Source: an uncultured Bacillota bacterium
GTDB taxonomy: Bacteria > Bacillota > Clostridia > Peptostreptococcales > Anaerovoracaceae
Length of the DNA stretch: 6,043 nt
Assembly: GCA_946638265.1 (NCBI GenBank)
Contig: CAMPBN010000075.1
Location: 1 to 6,043, forward strand
Direction of reading: 5' to 3'
Positions 1 through 5,390 of the stretch are shown piece by piece. The notes under the pieces are model-generated. The model was not told the origin of the DNA. It made no database searches and saw nothing but the letters and a program-made list of their open reading frames with translations. The first letter of the stretch is position 1. Each line of letters starts with the position of its first letter. The position numbers and the translations under genes are program-made.

Positions 1-1273
1 AAGGGAATTCTTCCACCGGCGGGATGACAGGCAGCAATGCACGTTCAGCCAGTGCACCGTGTCCGATTTCTCTTCTTCCCGGTGAACGGCTGGTCTTAGC
101 CTCACCTACGGAGTAGCCCGGGAAGTTGTAGTGGTGGATATATCTCTTTTCAGTCTGTTCGGTAATACCGTCGATGGTCTGAGCTTCGGATGCCGGAGCC
201 AGAGTACATGCGGAAAGCACCTGAGTCTGTCCGCGCTTGAAAAGGCCGGTACCGTGAACTCTCGGGAGCAGTCCTGTTTCGCAGAAGATAGGTCTGATTT
301 CGTCCAGCTTACGATTGTCAGGACGGATGCCTTCGTCGAGGATCATAGCTCTTACTGTTTCTTTTGTGATATTGTAAAGGACGGAGTTGATGTCCTTTTC
401 GCCTTCAGGATAAACCTCTGCGAAATGTTCTTTTGTTTCTTCTTCGACAGCGTCCATAGCGTCGAGTCTTGCCTGCTTTTCAGGAGTCTTGATGGCTTCC
501 TTCATCTTAGGCACTGCAAACTCGCGCACTGCAGCGTCGATTTCTTCGGAGGGCTTGTAAAGCTCAACTTCCATCTTTGGCTTGCCGACTTCTGCTACCA
601 CTTCTTCGATGAAAGCAACGATCTTCTTGATTTCTTCGTGTGCGAAGAGGATGGCATCGAGCATTTCCATTTCAGGCACTTCCTTAGCGCCTGCTTCTAC
701 CATCATGATGGCTTCCTTGGTACCTGAAACTGTCATTTCGATGTCTGAAACTTCACGCTGTGCCAATGTAGGATTGATGACAAACTGTCCGTCCACTCTG
801 CCGACCTTTACGGAACCGGTCGGGCCGTCCCAAGGAATGTCAGAGCAAGCCAGTGCAACGGATGAACCGATCATACCGCAGATTTCCGGCGAGCAGTCCG
901 GATCCACGGACATTACTGTAGCCACCACTACTACGTCATTGTAGTAGCCCTTTGGGAAAAGAGGTCTGATAGGTCTGTCTATGAGACGGGAAGTCAGGAT
1001 AGCGTGTTCGCTCGGTCTTCCTTCTCTCTTGATAAATCCGCCCGGAATCTTTCCTGCGGAGTACATTCTCTCTTCAAAGTCCACGGAAAGTGGGAAAAAG
1101 TCGATATCAGGCTTTGGCTCTTTGGAAGCGCAGGCTGTTACATTCACAACAGTATCGCCATACTTAACCCAAACCTGACCGTTTGCCTGTTCGCAAACCT
1201 TACCGATTTCCAGCTCCAGAAGTCTTCCTCCCACAGCTGTTCTAAATGTTCTGTAATCTGTAAATCTTGGCAT
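1..1273 (-). CDS. pnp: Polyribonucleotide nucleotidyltransferase (PNPase), N-terminal part (partial, 3' end outside window)
   Basis: PNPase is a trimeric phosphorolytic 3'-5' exoribonuclease of mRNA decay and can add tails in reverse. The window holds the ATG and 424 codons, open to the left edge, out of about 700 in the family. Residues from about 12 to 230 are the first RNase PH domain, with RMYSAGKIPGGFIKREGRPS (69-88) and RLIDRPIRPLFPKGYYNDV (96-114). Residues of about 235-315 are the helical linker domain. The second, catalytic RNase PH domain begins near 318 with NRKLDEIRPI, TGLLPRVHG (333-341), FKRGQTQ (345-351), HHYNFPGYSVGE (380-391) and SPGRREIGHGALAERALLP (397-415). The catalytic aspartates and the KH and S1 RNA-binding domains lie beyond the edge. 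The start is fixed by MPRFTDYRTF and a strong AGGAGG. A minor variant is RPDNR (317-321), where RxDGR is usual. No clear promoter is visible downstream of the rpsO terminator. Confidence 0.97.
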   Translation of the reverse strand, partial: MPRFTDYRTFRTAVGGRLLELEIGKVCEQANGQVWVKYGDTVVNVTACASKEPKPDIDFFPLSVDFEERMYSAGKIPGGFIKREGRPSEHAILTSRLIDRPIRPLFPKGYYNDVVVVATVMSVDPDCSPEICGMIGSSVALACSDIPWDGPTGSVKVGRVDGQFVINPTLAQREVSDIEMTVSGTKEAIMMVEAGAKEVPEMEMLDAILFAHEEIKKIVAFIEEVVAEVGKPKMEVELYKPSEEIDAAVREFAVPKMKEAIKTPEKQARLDAMDAVEEETKEHFAEVYPEGEKDINSVLYNITKETVRAMILDEGIRPDNRKLDEIRPIFCETGLLPRVHGTGLFKRGQTQVLSACTLAPASEAQTIDGITEQTEKRYIHHYNFPGYSVGEAKTSRSPGRREIGHGALAERALLPVIPPVEEFP

Positions 1274-1298
1274 AATTAACAACTACCTCCTGTTAATT
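1274..1298 (-). promoter_or_regulatory. pnp ribosome binding site in the loop of an 8-bp hairpin
   Basis: The minus strand carries AATTAACA (1298-1291), GGAGGTAGT (1290-1282) and TGTTAATT (1281-1274), a perfect 8-bp inverted repeat, immediately followed by the pnp ATG (1273-1271). The Shine-Dalgarno (AGGAGGTA, 1291-1284) lies in the 9-nt loop, its first A being the last base of the stem. The stem is A/U-rich (6 of 8 pairs) and thus only moderately stable. The ribosome binding site is certain; a regulatory role of the hairpin is inferred. Confidence 0.75.
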
Positions 1299-1311
1299 CT
1301 TCTTACCTTTT

Positions 1312-1326
1312 GCGGCAGCCGGCCGC
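1312..1326 (-). other. Small GC-rich hairpin in the pnp leader region
   Basis: GCGGC (1326-1322) and GCCGC (1316-1312) form a perfect 5-bp stem with a 5-nt CGGCT loop, some 40 nt before the pnp start. No T-run follows, so it is not a terminator. It could be a leader structure for RNase processing or protein binding. The role is unknown and the short stem could be chance. Confidence 0.35.
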
Positions 1327-1370
1327 TAACTGTCTCTTTGGGGCAAATCCGCGTTTTCGGGTCTGCCATA

Positions 1371-1402
1371 TAAAATAAAAGCGGGGTGAAAAGGCCCCGC
1401 TT
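1371..1402 (-). terminator. Intrinsic terminator of rpsO
   Basis: The minus strand reads AAGCGGGG-type stem halves: AAGCGGGG (1402-1395) pairs perfectly with CCCCGCTT (1386-1379) around an 8-nt loop. It is followed by TTTTATTTTA, partly shared with the stem end (1380-1371). It starts about 20 nt after the rpsO stop. The GC-rich 8-bp stem with a long T-run is a textbook Rho-independent terminator. It would separate rpsO from pnp unless read-through occurs. The plus-strand side has only a weak T-run, so it is not clearly bidirectional. Confidence 0.9.
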
Positions 1403-1421
1403 AAATTTTCGGTGTTTTGAA

Positions 1422-1688
1422 TTACTTTCTTAATCCTAAACGGGCAACAAGGCTTCTGTATCTTTCAAGATCCTTTTCCTTCAGGTAATTAAGAAGGTTT
1501 CTTCTTTGACCTACCATCTTCAGCAGACCTCTGCGGGAGTGGTGGTCCTTTTTGTGGGTCTTAAGGTGCTCATTGAGCTCGTTGATTCTGTAAGTCAGGA
1601 TGGCAACCTGTACTTCCGGGGAACCGGTGTCGCCTGCCTTAAGGCCGTACTCTTTGATAATTTCAGCTTTCTTTTCTGTTGTAATCAT
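1422..1688 (-). CDS. rpsO: 30S ribosomal protein S15
   Basis: S15 is a primary binding protein of the 16S rRNA central domain, where it holds a three-way junction and nucleates assembly of the platform; it also takes part in an intersubunit bridge. The 88-residue product has the standard S15 length and ends RLGLRK. The motif GDTGSPEVQVA (19-29) and the signature from H41 through KKDHHSRRGLLKMVGQRR (46-63) carry the conserved rRNA contacts (T21-G22-S23, H42 region, D48 region). The start at 1688 is preferred because family members begin this way, with about nine residues before the first conserved helix, and GGAG (1696-1699) lies 7 nt upstream. An in-frame ATG 13 codons earlier at 1727 would place the ribosome binding site inside the gene and add a non-conserved tail. 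A promoter and leader precede it and a terminator follows. Confidence 0.97.
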   Translation of the reverse strand: MITTEKKAEIIKEYGLKAGDTGSPEVQVAILTYRINELNEHLKTHKKDHHSRRGLLKMVGQRRNLLNYLKEKDLERYRSLVARLGLRK

Positions 1689-1782
1689 GTTTTTTCTCCT
1701 TTTCTTTAATACGCCTTCTCTGAGCAAGGGCCAAGAGACTCCTCAAGCTAAGGGAAGGTAAAATATGTGCTGTATAAAGCAA
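1689..1782 (-). promoter_or_regulatory. Structured rpsO leader, candidate S15 autoregulatory element
   Basis: The predicted leader contains CCTTC (1758-1754) that can pair with GAAGG (1718-1714). Inside it, and directly stacked, is a small hairpin CCTT/GAGG (1753-1750 with 1744-1741, one U-G pair, loop of 5). The remaining 22 nt of the enclosed region could form a third arm, for example UCU at 1738-1736 with AGA at 1721-1719, giving a junction-like fold. S15 of several bacteria is known to repress its own mRNA by binding leader structures that mimic its 16S rRNA site, but these leaders differ among phyla. The pairing is seen; the regulatory role is inferred. Confidence 0.4.
1695..1701 (-). 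promoter_or_regulatory. rpsO ribosome binding site that fixes the start at 1688
   Basis: AAGGAGA on the minus strand, with 6 nt between it and the ATG at 1688-1686, is a good Shine-Dalgarno. The ATG at 1727 lacks a comparable site, which argues for the 88-residue S15. Confidence 0.8.
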
Positions 1783-1788
1783 CAATTT

Positions 1789-1817
1789 ATACTACCATGC
1801 ATGCATATGAATGTCAA
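1789..1817 (-). promoter_or_regulatory. Housekeeping (sigma-A type) promoter for rpsO
   Basis: The minus strand carries a perfect -35 TTGACA (1817-1812), a 17-nt spacer and a -10 TAGTAT (1794-1789, 4 of 6 to consensus). A TG one base before the -10 (1797-1796) fits an extended -10 element. Transcription would start near 1782 and give a leader of about 95 nt before rpsO. The promoter lies just after the post-ribF hairpin, so rpsO can be expressed apart from the upstream genes. The spacer contains the self-complementary ATGCATGCAT at 1797-1806. Confidence 0.8.
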
Positions 1818-1819
1818 GC

Positions 1820-1851
1820 AAAACGGGCGGCAAAATAAAGCTTTTTACCGC
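1820..1851 (-). terminator. Weak or partial intrinsic terminator after ribF
   Basis: Two nt past the ribF stop the minus strand forms a 9-bp stem, GCGGTAAAA with TTTTGCCGC (one U-G pair), around a 7-nt loop. Positions are 1843-1851 and 1827-1835. A run of four T (1820-1823) follows after 3 intervening bases. The stem is convincing but the T-run is short and offset, so termination is probably incomplete. It separates the upstream operon from the rpsO promoter that begins directly after it. Confidence 0.5.
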
Positions 1852-1853
1852 AT

Positions 1854-2789
1854 TTACAGCAAGCCTTTTTGGCGATGATAAGCCCTGGCAGAGATGCAAT
1901 CTTCCGTAATCTGAGTGGAAAGAGCTTCCACGCTGTCAAATTTATGTTCGGGACGCACCTTCTCCAAAAATTCAACGCGTATGGTCTTGCCGTAAAGTTC
2001 TTTGTCGAAATTGAAAATATGCGTTTCCACATTCTTTTGATATTTGCCGATGGTCGGCTTCACTCCCACATTGGTAATACTCGGATAACGCTGGCCGTTG
2101 TAGAAGCATTGCGTGATGTATACCCCGTTCGGCGGCGACACCATGCCCTCGTCAATATTGAGATTGCTGGTCGGAAAGCCAATGCGCTTGCCAAGGCGGT
2201 TGCCCACCACCACTTCTCCTTCGATGGCGTAGAATCTGCCCATATATTTTTGGCAGGCAGCCACGTCGCCTTCTTCGATAAGACCGCGGATCAGTGTGCT
2301 GGACACCACCTGCCCGTCGATGGTATAAGGCTGCAATATATGCAGTCCGAAGCCCTTTTCGACAGCGCTTTTGGCCAGAAATTCCGGGTCTCCCGCACCT
2401 TTATATCCAAATTTGAAGTTGAAGCCGCAATATGCTTCCACCATTCTGAATTTGTCGAGAAGGATCCTGTTCACAAAATCCTCCGGGCTCATGGTTCGGA
2501 TCTCGTCAGTGAACGGGATGCTGAACATGTAGTCCACTCCCAGCTGCTCCAAAATCTCAATTTTGGTATCCTGGTAGATGATATTCTTCACTTCGTTCCC
2601 GCCGCTCATGACATTTCGCGGATGGTTGGAAAAAGTGAACACCGCGGATTTGATACCCGCATCTCCCGCTGCCTGCATGGCGCGTCTTATCAGCTCCCTG
2701 TGGCCGGCGTGGACGCCGTCAAAATTGCCCAGCGCCACCACGGTAGGCTCAATATCTTTTATTTCATCCAGCAAATTGAATACTTTCAT
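1854..2789 (-). CDS. ribF: Bifunctional riboflavin kinase / FAD synthetase RibF
   Basis: RibF phosphorylates riboflavin to FMN with ATP and then adenylylates FMN to FAD. The 311-residue protein has the usual two-domain layout. The N-terminal nucleotidyltransferase (FMN adenylyltransferase) domain spans about residues 1-180, with GNFDGVHAGH (21-30) as the HxGH-type ATP-binding motif and SSTLIR (163-168) in place of the ISSTxIR motif. The C-terminal riboflavin kinase domain spans about 184-308, with GNRLGKRIGFPTSNL (196-210), NGVY (221-224), NVGVKPT (240-246) and ETHIFNFD (255-262), where E255 is the probable catalytic base. Length and motifs are complete, so both activities are expected. The start at 2789 has an AGAGGGGA site at 2794-2801. 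The gene closes the packed part of the operon; a hairpin lies 2 nt after its TAA stop. No riboswitch precedes it, as expected for an internal operon gene. Confidence 0.95.
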   Translation of the reverse strand: MKVFNLLDEIKDIEPTVVALGNFDGVHAGHRELIRRAMQAAGDAGIKSAVFTFSNHPRNVMSGGNEVKNIIYQDTKIEILEQLGVDYMFSIPFTDEIRTMSPEDFVNRILLDKFRMVEAYCGFNFKFGYKGAGDPEFLAKSAVEKGFGLHILQPYTIDGQVVSSTLIRGLIEEGDVAACQKYMGRFYAIEGEVVVGNRLGKRIGFPTSNLNIDEGMVSPPNGVYITQCFYNGQRYPSITNVGVKPTIGKYQKNVETHIFNFDKELYGKTIRVEFLEKVRPEHKFDSVEALSTQITEDCISARAYHRQKGLL

Positions 2790-2811
2790 GCTTTCCCCTC
2801 TGATTTATATT

Positions 2812-3963
2812 CTAGTCTTCGTTAAAAAAGATTTTGTCTGCCACCAATTTTTTGTATCCGAGGTCGTAAAAAGCCACCCCGAGAAATGCTCCGCTGTAGT
2901 TCCCGCCCTCCGGCGCGTACAGCCTGTAAGCTCTCCTGTATTCATCCCGCATCGGCAGCGGAAAATCTTTTGCGGCAAATTCCGGCTCCTCCAGGGTGTT
3001 TACTTCTGACATCTTCCCATGTCCCCCCTGTAAAAACCATTTTGCTGTCTTATCCTCCAAAATACGGCATTTTCCAAAGTGAATCATGGCCTCTTCCGGC
3101 ATGATCACCATCTTGTTGATTTCATCTTCGATGGCGGCATATTCCGCATAAAGCTGCTGCGGCAGAGGCTCTTCCACACCGTAAAGTTCTTTTAGTGCAT
3201 CCAATCCGCCGTCCAGAATCATGCGATCGTTCATGCGGCCGCGCGGCATTTTTCTGGTCTTCGGCAGGCTGTCCACAAGAGCGGTCCTGCGCTCCGCAAG
3301 AGCCTTCACAGCCTCAAAATCCACGCCGTTTTCCAGCGAAAAATATCCGCTTTCCGTACGCTCCAGCGCGCACATGGCAGCGCCGCACCCTAGTTTTTTG
3401 CCCGCTTCGTGACATATTGTCCTGATATATGTGCCCTTGGTGCACTTTACGTCAAATGTGACCTTCAGCTGCTCCCGATCCGTCTCCAGCAGTCTGATGT
3501 CCGCGATATATACTGTTCTTTCCGGGATTTTTACATCCTGCCCTTTTCGCGCATAGTCGTAGAGCCTGCGCCCGTCCACTCGCACTGCGGAATATTTCGG
3601 CGGCACCTGGCTGATAACTCCGCGAAAGCTTTCCAAAGTCTCCCGGATTTTTTCCTCTGAAAGCTCGGGACGTCCGCGCCAGCTTTCGCGCCTGTCCTCC
3701 ACTTCTTTTCCCCAGATATCCTGGGAATCCGAGCTCATGCCCAGATACATGCTGCAGCGGTAGGTTTTAAAATCCTGGTCCAGATAGTCCGGCAGTCTGG
3801 CGGCTTTTCCTATGCAAACAGGAAGCACCCCAAAAGCTTCAGGATCCAGGGTGCCCGTATGTCCTATTCTCTTGATGCCCGTCAGCTTCCGCACCATGTA
3901 CACCACATCGTGCGAAGACATCCCTGCAGGCTTTCTGATATTGATAATACCTTCTTTTATCAT
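2812..3963 (-). CDS. truB: tRNA pseudouridine(55) synthase TruB, with long C-terminal region
   Basis: TruB converts uridine 55 of the tRNA T-arm to pseudouridine and acts as a tRNA-folding chaperone. The core is clear: GIINIRKPAGMSSHDVV near the N terminus and GHTGTLDPEAFGVLPVCIG (residues 34-52), with D40 the expected catalytic aspartate. LGMSSDSQDIWG (74-85), QVPPKYSAVRVDGRRLYDYA (119-138) and CTKGTYIRTICHEAGKKLG (174-192) follow. The protein has 383 residues, against roughly 300-315 for well-studied TruB. The excess lies after residue about 222: a linker of roughly 60 residues with a basic patch (K235 to R247), then a PUA-like end (VIMPEEAMIHFGK at 286-298 to VADKIFF at 374-380) that also looks long. 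The ATG at 3963 overlaps the nrnA stop and has GGGAG at 3968-3972. ribF starts 22 nt after the TAG stop. Confidence 0.95.
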   Translation of the reverse strand: MIKEGIINIRKPAGMSSHDVVYMVRKLTGIKRIGHTGTLDPEAFGVLPVCIGKAARLPDYLDQDFKTYRCSMYLGMSSDSQDIWGKEVEDRRESWRGRPELSEEKIRETLESFRGVISQVPPKYSAVRVDGRRLYDYARKGQDVKIPERTVYIADIRLLETDREQLKVTFDVKCTKGTYIRTICHEAGKKLGCGAAMCALERTESGYFSLENGVDFEAVKALAERRTALVDSLPKTRKMPRGRMNDRMILDGGLDALKELYGVEEPLPQQLYAEYAAIEDEINKMVIMPEEAMIHFGKCRILEDKTAKWFLQGGHGKMSEVNTLEEPEFAAKDFPLPMRDEYRRAYRLYAPEGGNYSGAFLGVAFYDLGYKKLVADKIFFNED

Positions 3964-4925
3964 AATACTCCCGGAACTTCTTTCCTCATAAGGCTAAGCG
4001 CTTCTCCCATAGGCATTTCAAGCGTGCAGCCGGATGCTCTCACATGGCCGCCGCCCCCGTGGGACGAGCAGAGCTCCGAGACATTGGCGTAAGACTTCGA
4101 TCTCATGCTGACCTTCACCTTGCCTTCGTCTCCTTCCTTGAGGAAAACAGCTACTTCCACTCCCGCGATCCCGCGCAGGATATTGATAAGCCCTTCGGTA
4201 TGCTCCATCAGAGCGCCGGTTTCAGCCAGCATATCTTTGGTGACATATGCCATGGCCACCTTGCCGCCCGCAATCATCTCCATCGTCTCCAATATTCTGG
4301 TTTCAATCTTGATGCGCTCTACCGGGTTGTTCTGGTAAATGGCATTGCTGGTCTCTGACAGGGAAAATCCGCTGTCTGTAAGAGCCGCAGCGATTTCAAA
4401 AGTCCTCTTTGTGGTGTTGGAATACTGGAAATTTCCGCAATCCGTAGTGATGGCGGTGAAAAGCGCCTGCGCAATTTTTTCGTCCACCTTAACACCCATT
4501 TCACCGATCAGATCGAAGATGATTTCGCCTGTGGCAGCTGCCTCCGGATCTATGTAGTTGTAATCCGCAAACGGCTTGGATGTTGGATGGTGGTCGATGC
4601 AAACAGCTGTGCGCCCGCGATGAAAAACCTCTTCCCTCTTTGGGAATCTGGACACTTCACCGCTGTCCACCGCTATGGCTATATCGAATTCTTTTCCGAA
4701 AATGTCATTATCCCATGTGAAAAGTCCGCTGTCGAGAAACTGCAGATTGGCAGCCAGTTTGTCCTCCATCAGTATGCGGCATTTCACGCCCTTGCTTTCA
4801 AGCGCCAGAGCCAGAGCCTGGCAAGAGCCCGCTGCATCTCCATCCGCGTTGGTATGCGGAAAAAGCAGCACATTTTCCGCGCGCAGCAATACTTCTCCGA
4901 TTTTCTTAAGTGTATCGTTAGCCAT
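3960..4925 (-). CDS. nrnA: DHH/DHHA1 phosphoesterase: bifunctional oligoribonuclease (nanoRNase) / pAp phosphatase NrnA
   Basis: NrnA-type enzymes degrade RNA of about 2-5 nt to mononucleotides and remove the 3' phosphate from pAp. They are cytosolic and need Mn2+. The 321-residue protein shows the metal-binding DHH motifs in order: HTNADGD (residues 24-30), VDSG (86-89), DHH (111-113) and TTDCGNF (160-166). The C-terminal DHHA1 domain carries RSKS (275-278) and GGGGHVRASG (290-299), the substrate-binding glycine-rich loop. Length is normal for NrnA. The start at 4925 has a GGGAG site at 4933-4937, 7 nt upstream. The stop overlaps the truB start by 4 nt (ATGA). The position between rbfA and truB is the usual Firmicute one. 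Cyclic-di-AMP phosphodiesterases of the GdpP type share the fold but add PAS/GGDEF and membrane segments, which are absent. A purely pApA-specific DhhP-type role cannot be excluded from sequence. Confidence 0.9.
   Translation of the reverse strand: MANDTLKKIGEVLLRAENVLLFPHTNADGDAAGSCQALALALESKGVKCRILMEDKLAANLQFLDSGLFTWDNDIFGKEFDIAIAVDSGEVSRFPKREEVFHRGRTAVCIDHHPTSKPFADYNYIDPEAAATGEIIFDLIGEMGVKVDEKIAQALFTAITTDCGNFQYSNTTKRTFEIAAALTDSGFSLSETSNAIYQNNPVERIKIETRILETMEMIAGGKVAMAYVTKDMLAETGALMEHTEGLINILRGIAGVEVAVFLKEGDEGKVKVSMRSKSYANVSELCSSHGGGGHVRASGCTLEMPMGEALSLMRKEVPGVL
3968..3972 (-). promoter_or_regulatory. truB ribosome binding site inside the nrnA 3' end
   Basis: GGGAG on the minus strand lies 4 nt before the truB ATG and within the last codons of nrnA. 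With the ATGA stop/start overlap at 3960-3963 this points to translational coupling of nrnA and truB, and it supports 3963 as the truB start. Confidence 0.7.
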
Positions 4926-4947
4926 TTTTCTTCTCCCGATTTATGTA

Positions 4948-5388
4948 TTAGAGGTCTTTCAGGATATCGTCCAGTTCTGCGCTGTGGTCCTTTTCTTCCG
5001 TTTCCGGCTCATCCTTTTTGATATCCAGTGCATCCAGCACCGCATTCATGTGAGCGCCGTATTCCAGAGAATTGTCCACCTTAAATGTCAGTTCAGGCAC
5101 ATGTCTTACTTTCATTTCGTGCCCCAGACATCCGCGGATCATGCCTTTGGCTTTATCAAAGCCCGCCAGCACATCTTTTTTCTGTTCCTCCGTGGCAAAT
5201 GAATTTTTGCCGAATCCGAGGATTGAAATATAAACAGTGGCATAACTGCCGTCGCTGCTTACTTCAACGGCAGAAATGCTTACCATATTTTCACGGATTC
5301 TCGGGTCTTTGATATCTTTGATTAACAGATTGGAAATAATGCGGCGGATTTCTTCGCCCATTCTTCCTGCTCTATGTCCCCTGCCCAT
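4948..5388 (-). CDS. rbfA: 30S ribosome-binding factor RbfA
   Basis: RbfA binds the 30S precursor and helps mature 16S rRNA, especially its 5' end region; it matters most in the cold. The 146-residue product has the single KH-like domain of the family at about residues 5-118. The N-terminal helix reads GEEIRRIISNLLIKDIKDPRI (residues 11-31). A central strand, YATVYISI (49-56), follows, then the KH-type turn and VPELTF (97-102), and DNSLEYG (105-111). Residues 121-146 form a charged, mainly acidic tail, common and variable in this family. The start at 5388 is supported by an AAGGAAG ribosome binding site at 5394-5400, which lies inside the last codons and stop of infB. This suggests translational coupling. 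The nrnA start follows 22 nt after the TAA stop. No anomaly is seen. Confidence 0.96.
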   Translation of the reverse strand: MGRGHRAGRMGEEIRRIISNLLIKDIKDPRIRENMVSISAVEVSSDGSYATVYISILGFGKNSFATEEQKKDVLAGFDKAKGMIRGCLGHEMKVRHVPELTFKVDNSLEYGAHMNAVLDALDIKKDEPETEEKDHSAELDDILKDL

Positions 5389-5390
5389 GA

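Noticed and set aside
131..727. Plus-strand open frame of 198 codons opposite pnp
   Set aside because: The opposite strand encodes continuous PNPase. The antisense peptide is rich in Phe, Cys and His in the way reverse-complemented acidic or Lys/Glu-rich genes are, and has no domain I recognise.
1340..1400. Possible anti-terminator: GCCCC at 1344-1340 could pair with GGGGC of the rpsO terminator stem
   Set aside because: The pairing segment is transcribed after the terminator, so it cannot prevent termination, and the match is only 5 bp.
1689..1727. Thirteen-codon N-terminal extension of S15
   Set aside because: It would bury the AAGGAGA ribosome binding site in the coding sequence and is not part of the conserved S15 family; the sequence is leader RNA.
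1869..2825. Long plus-strand open frame (318 codons) opposite ribF
   Set aside because: It is entirely antisense to a RibF with all family motifs. The predicted peptide has no recognisable domain and I see no ribosome binding site; it is a shadow of the real gene.
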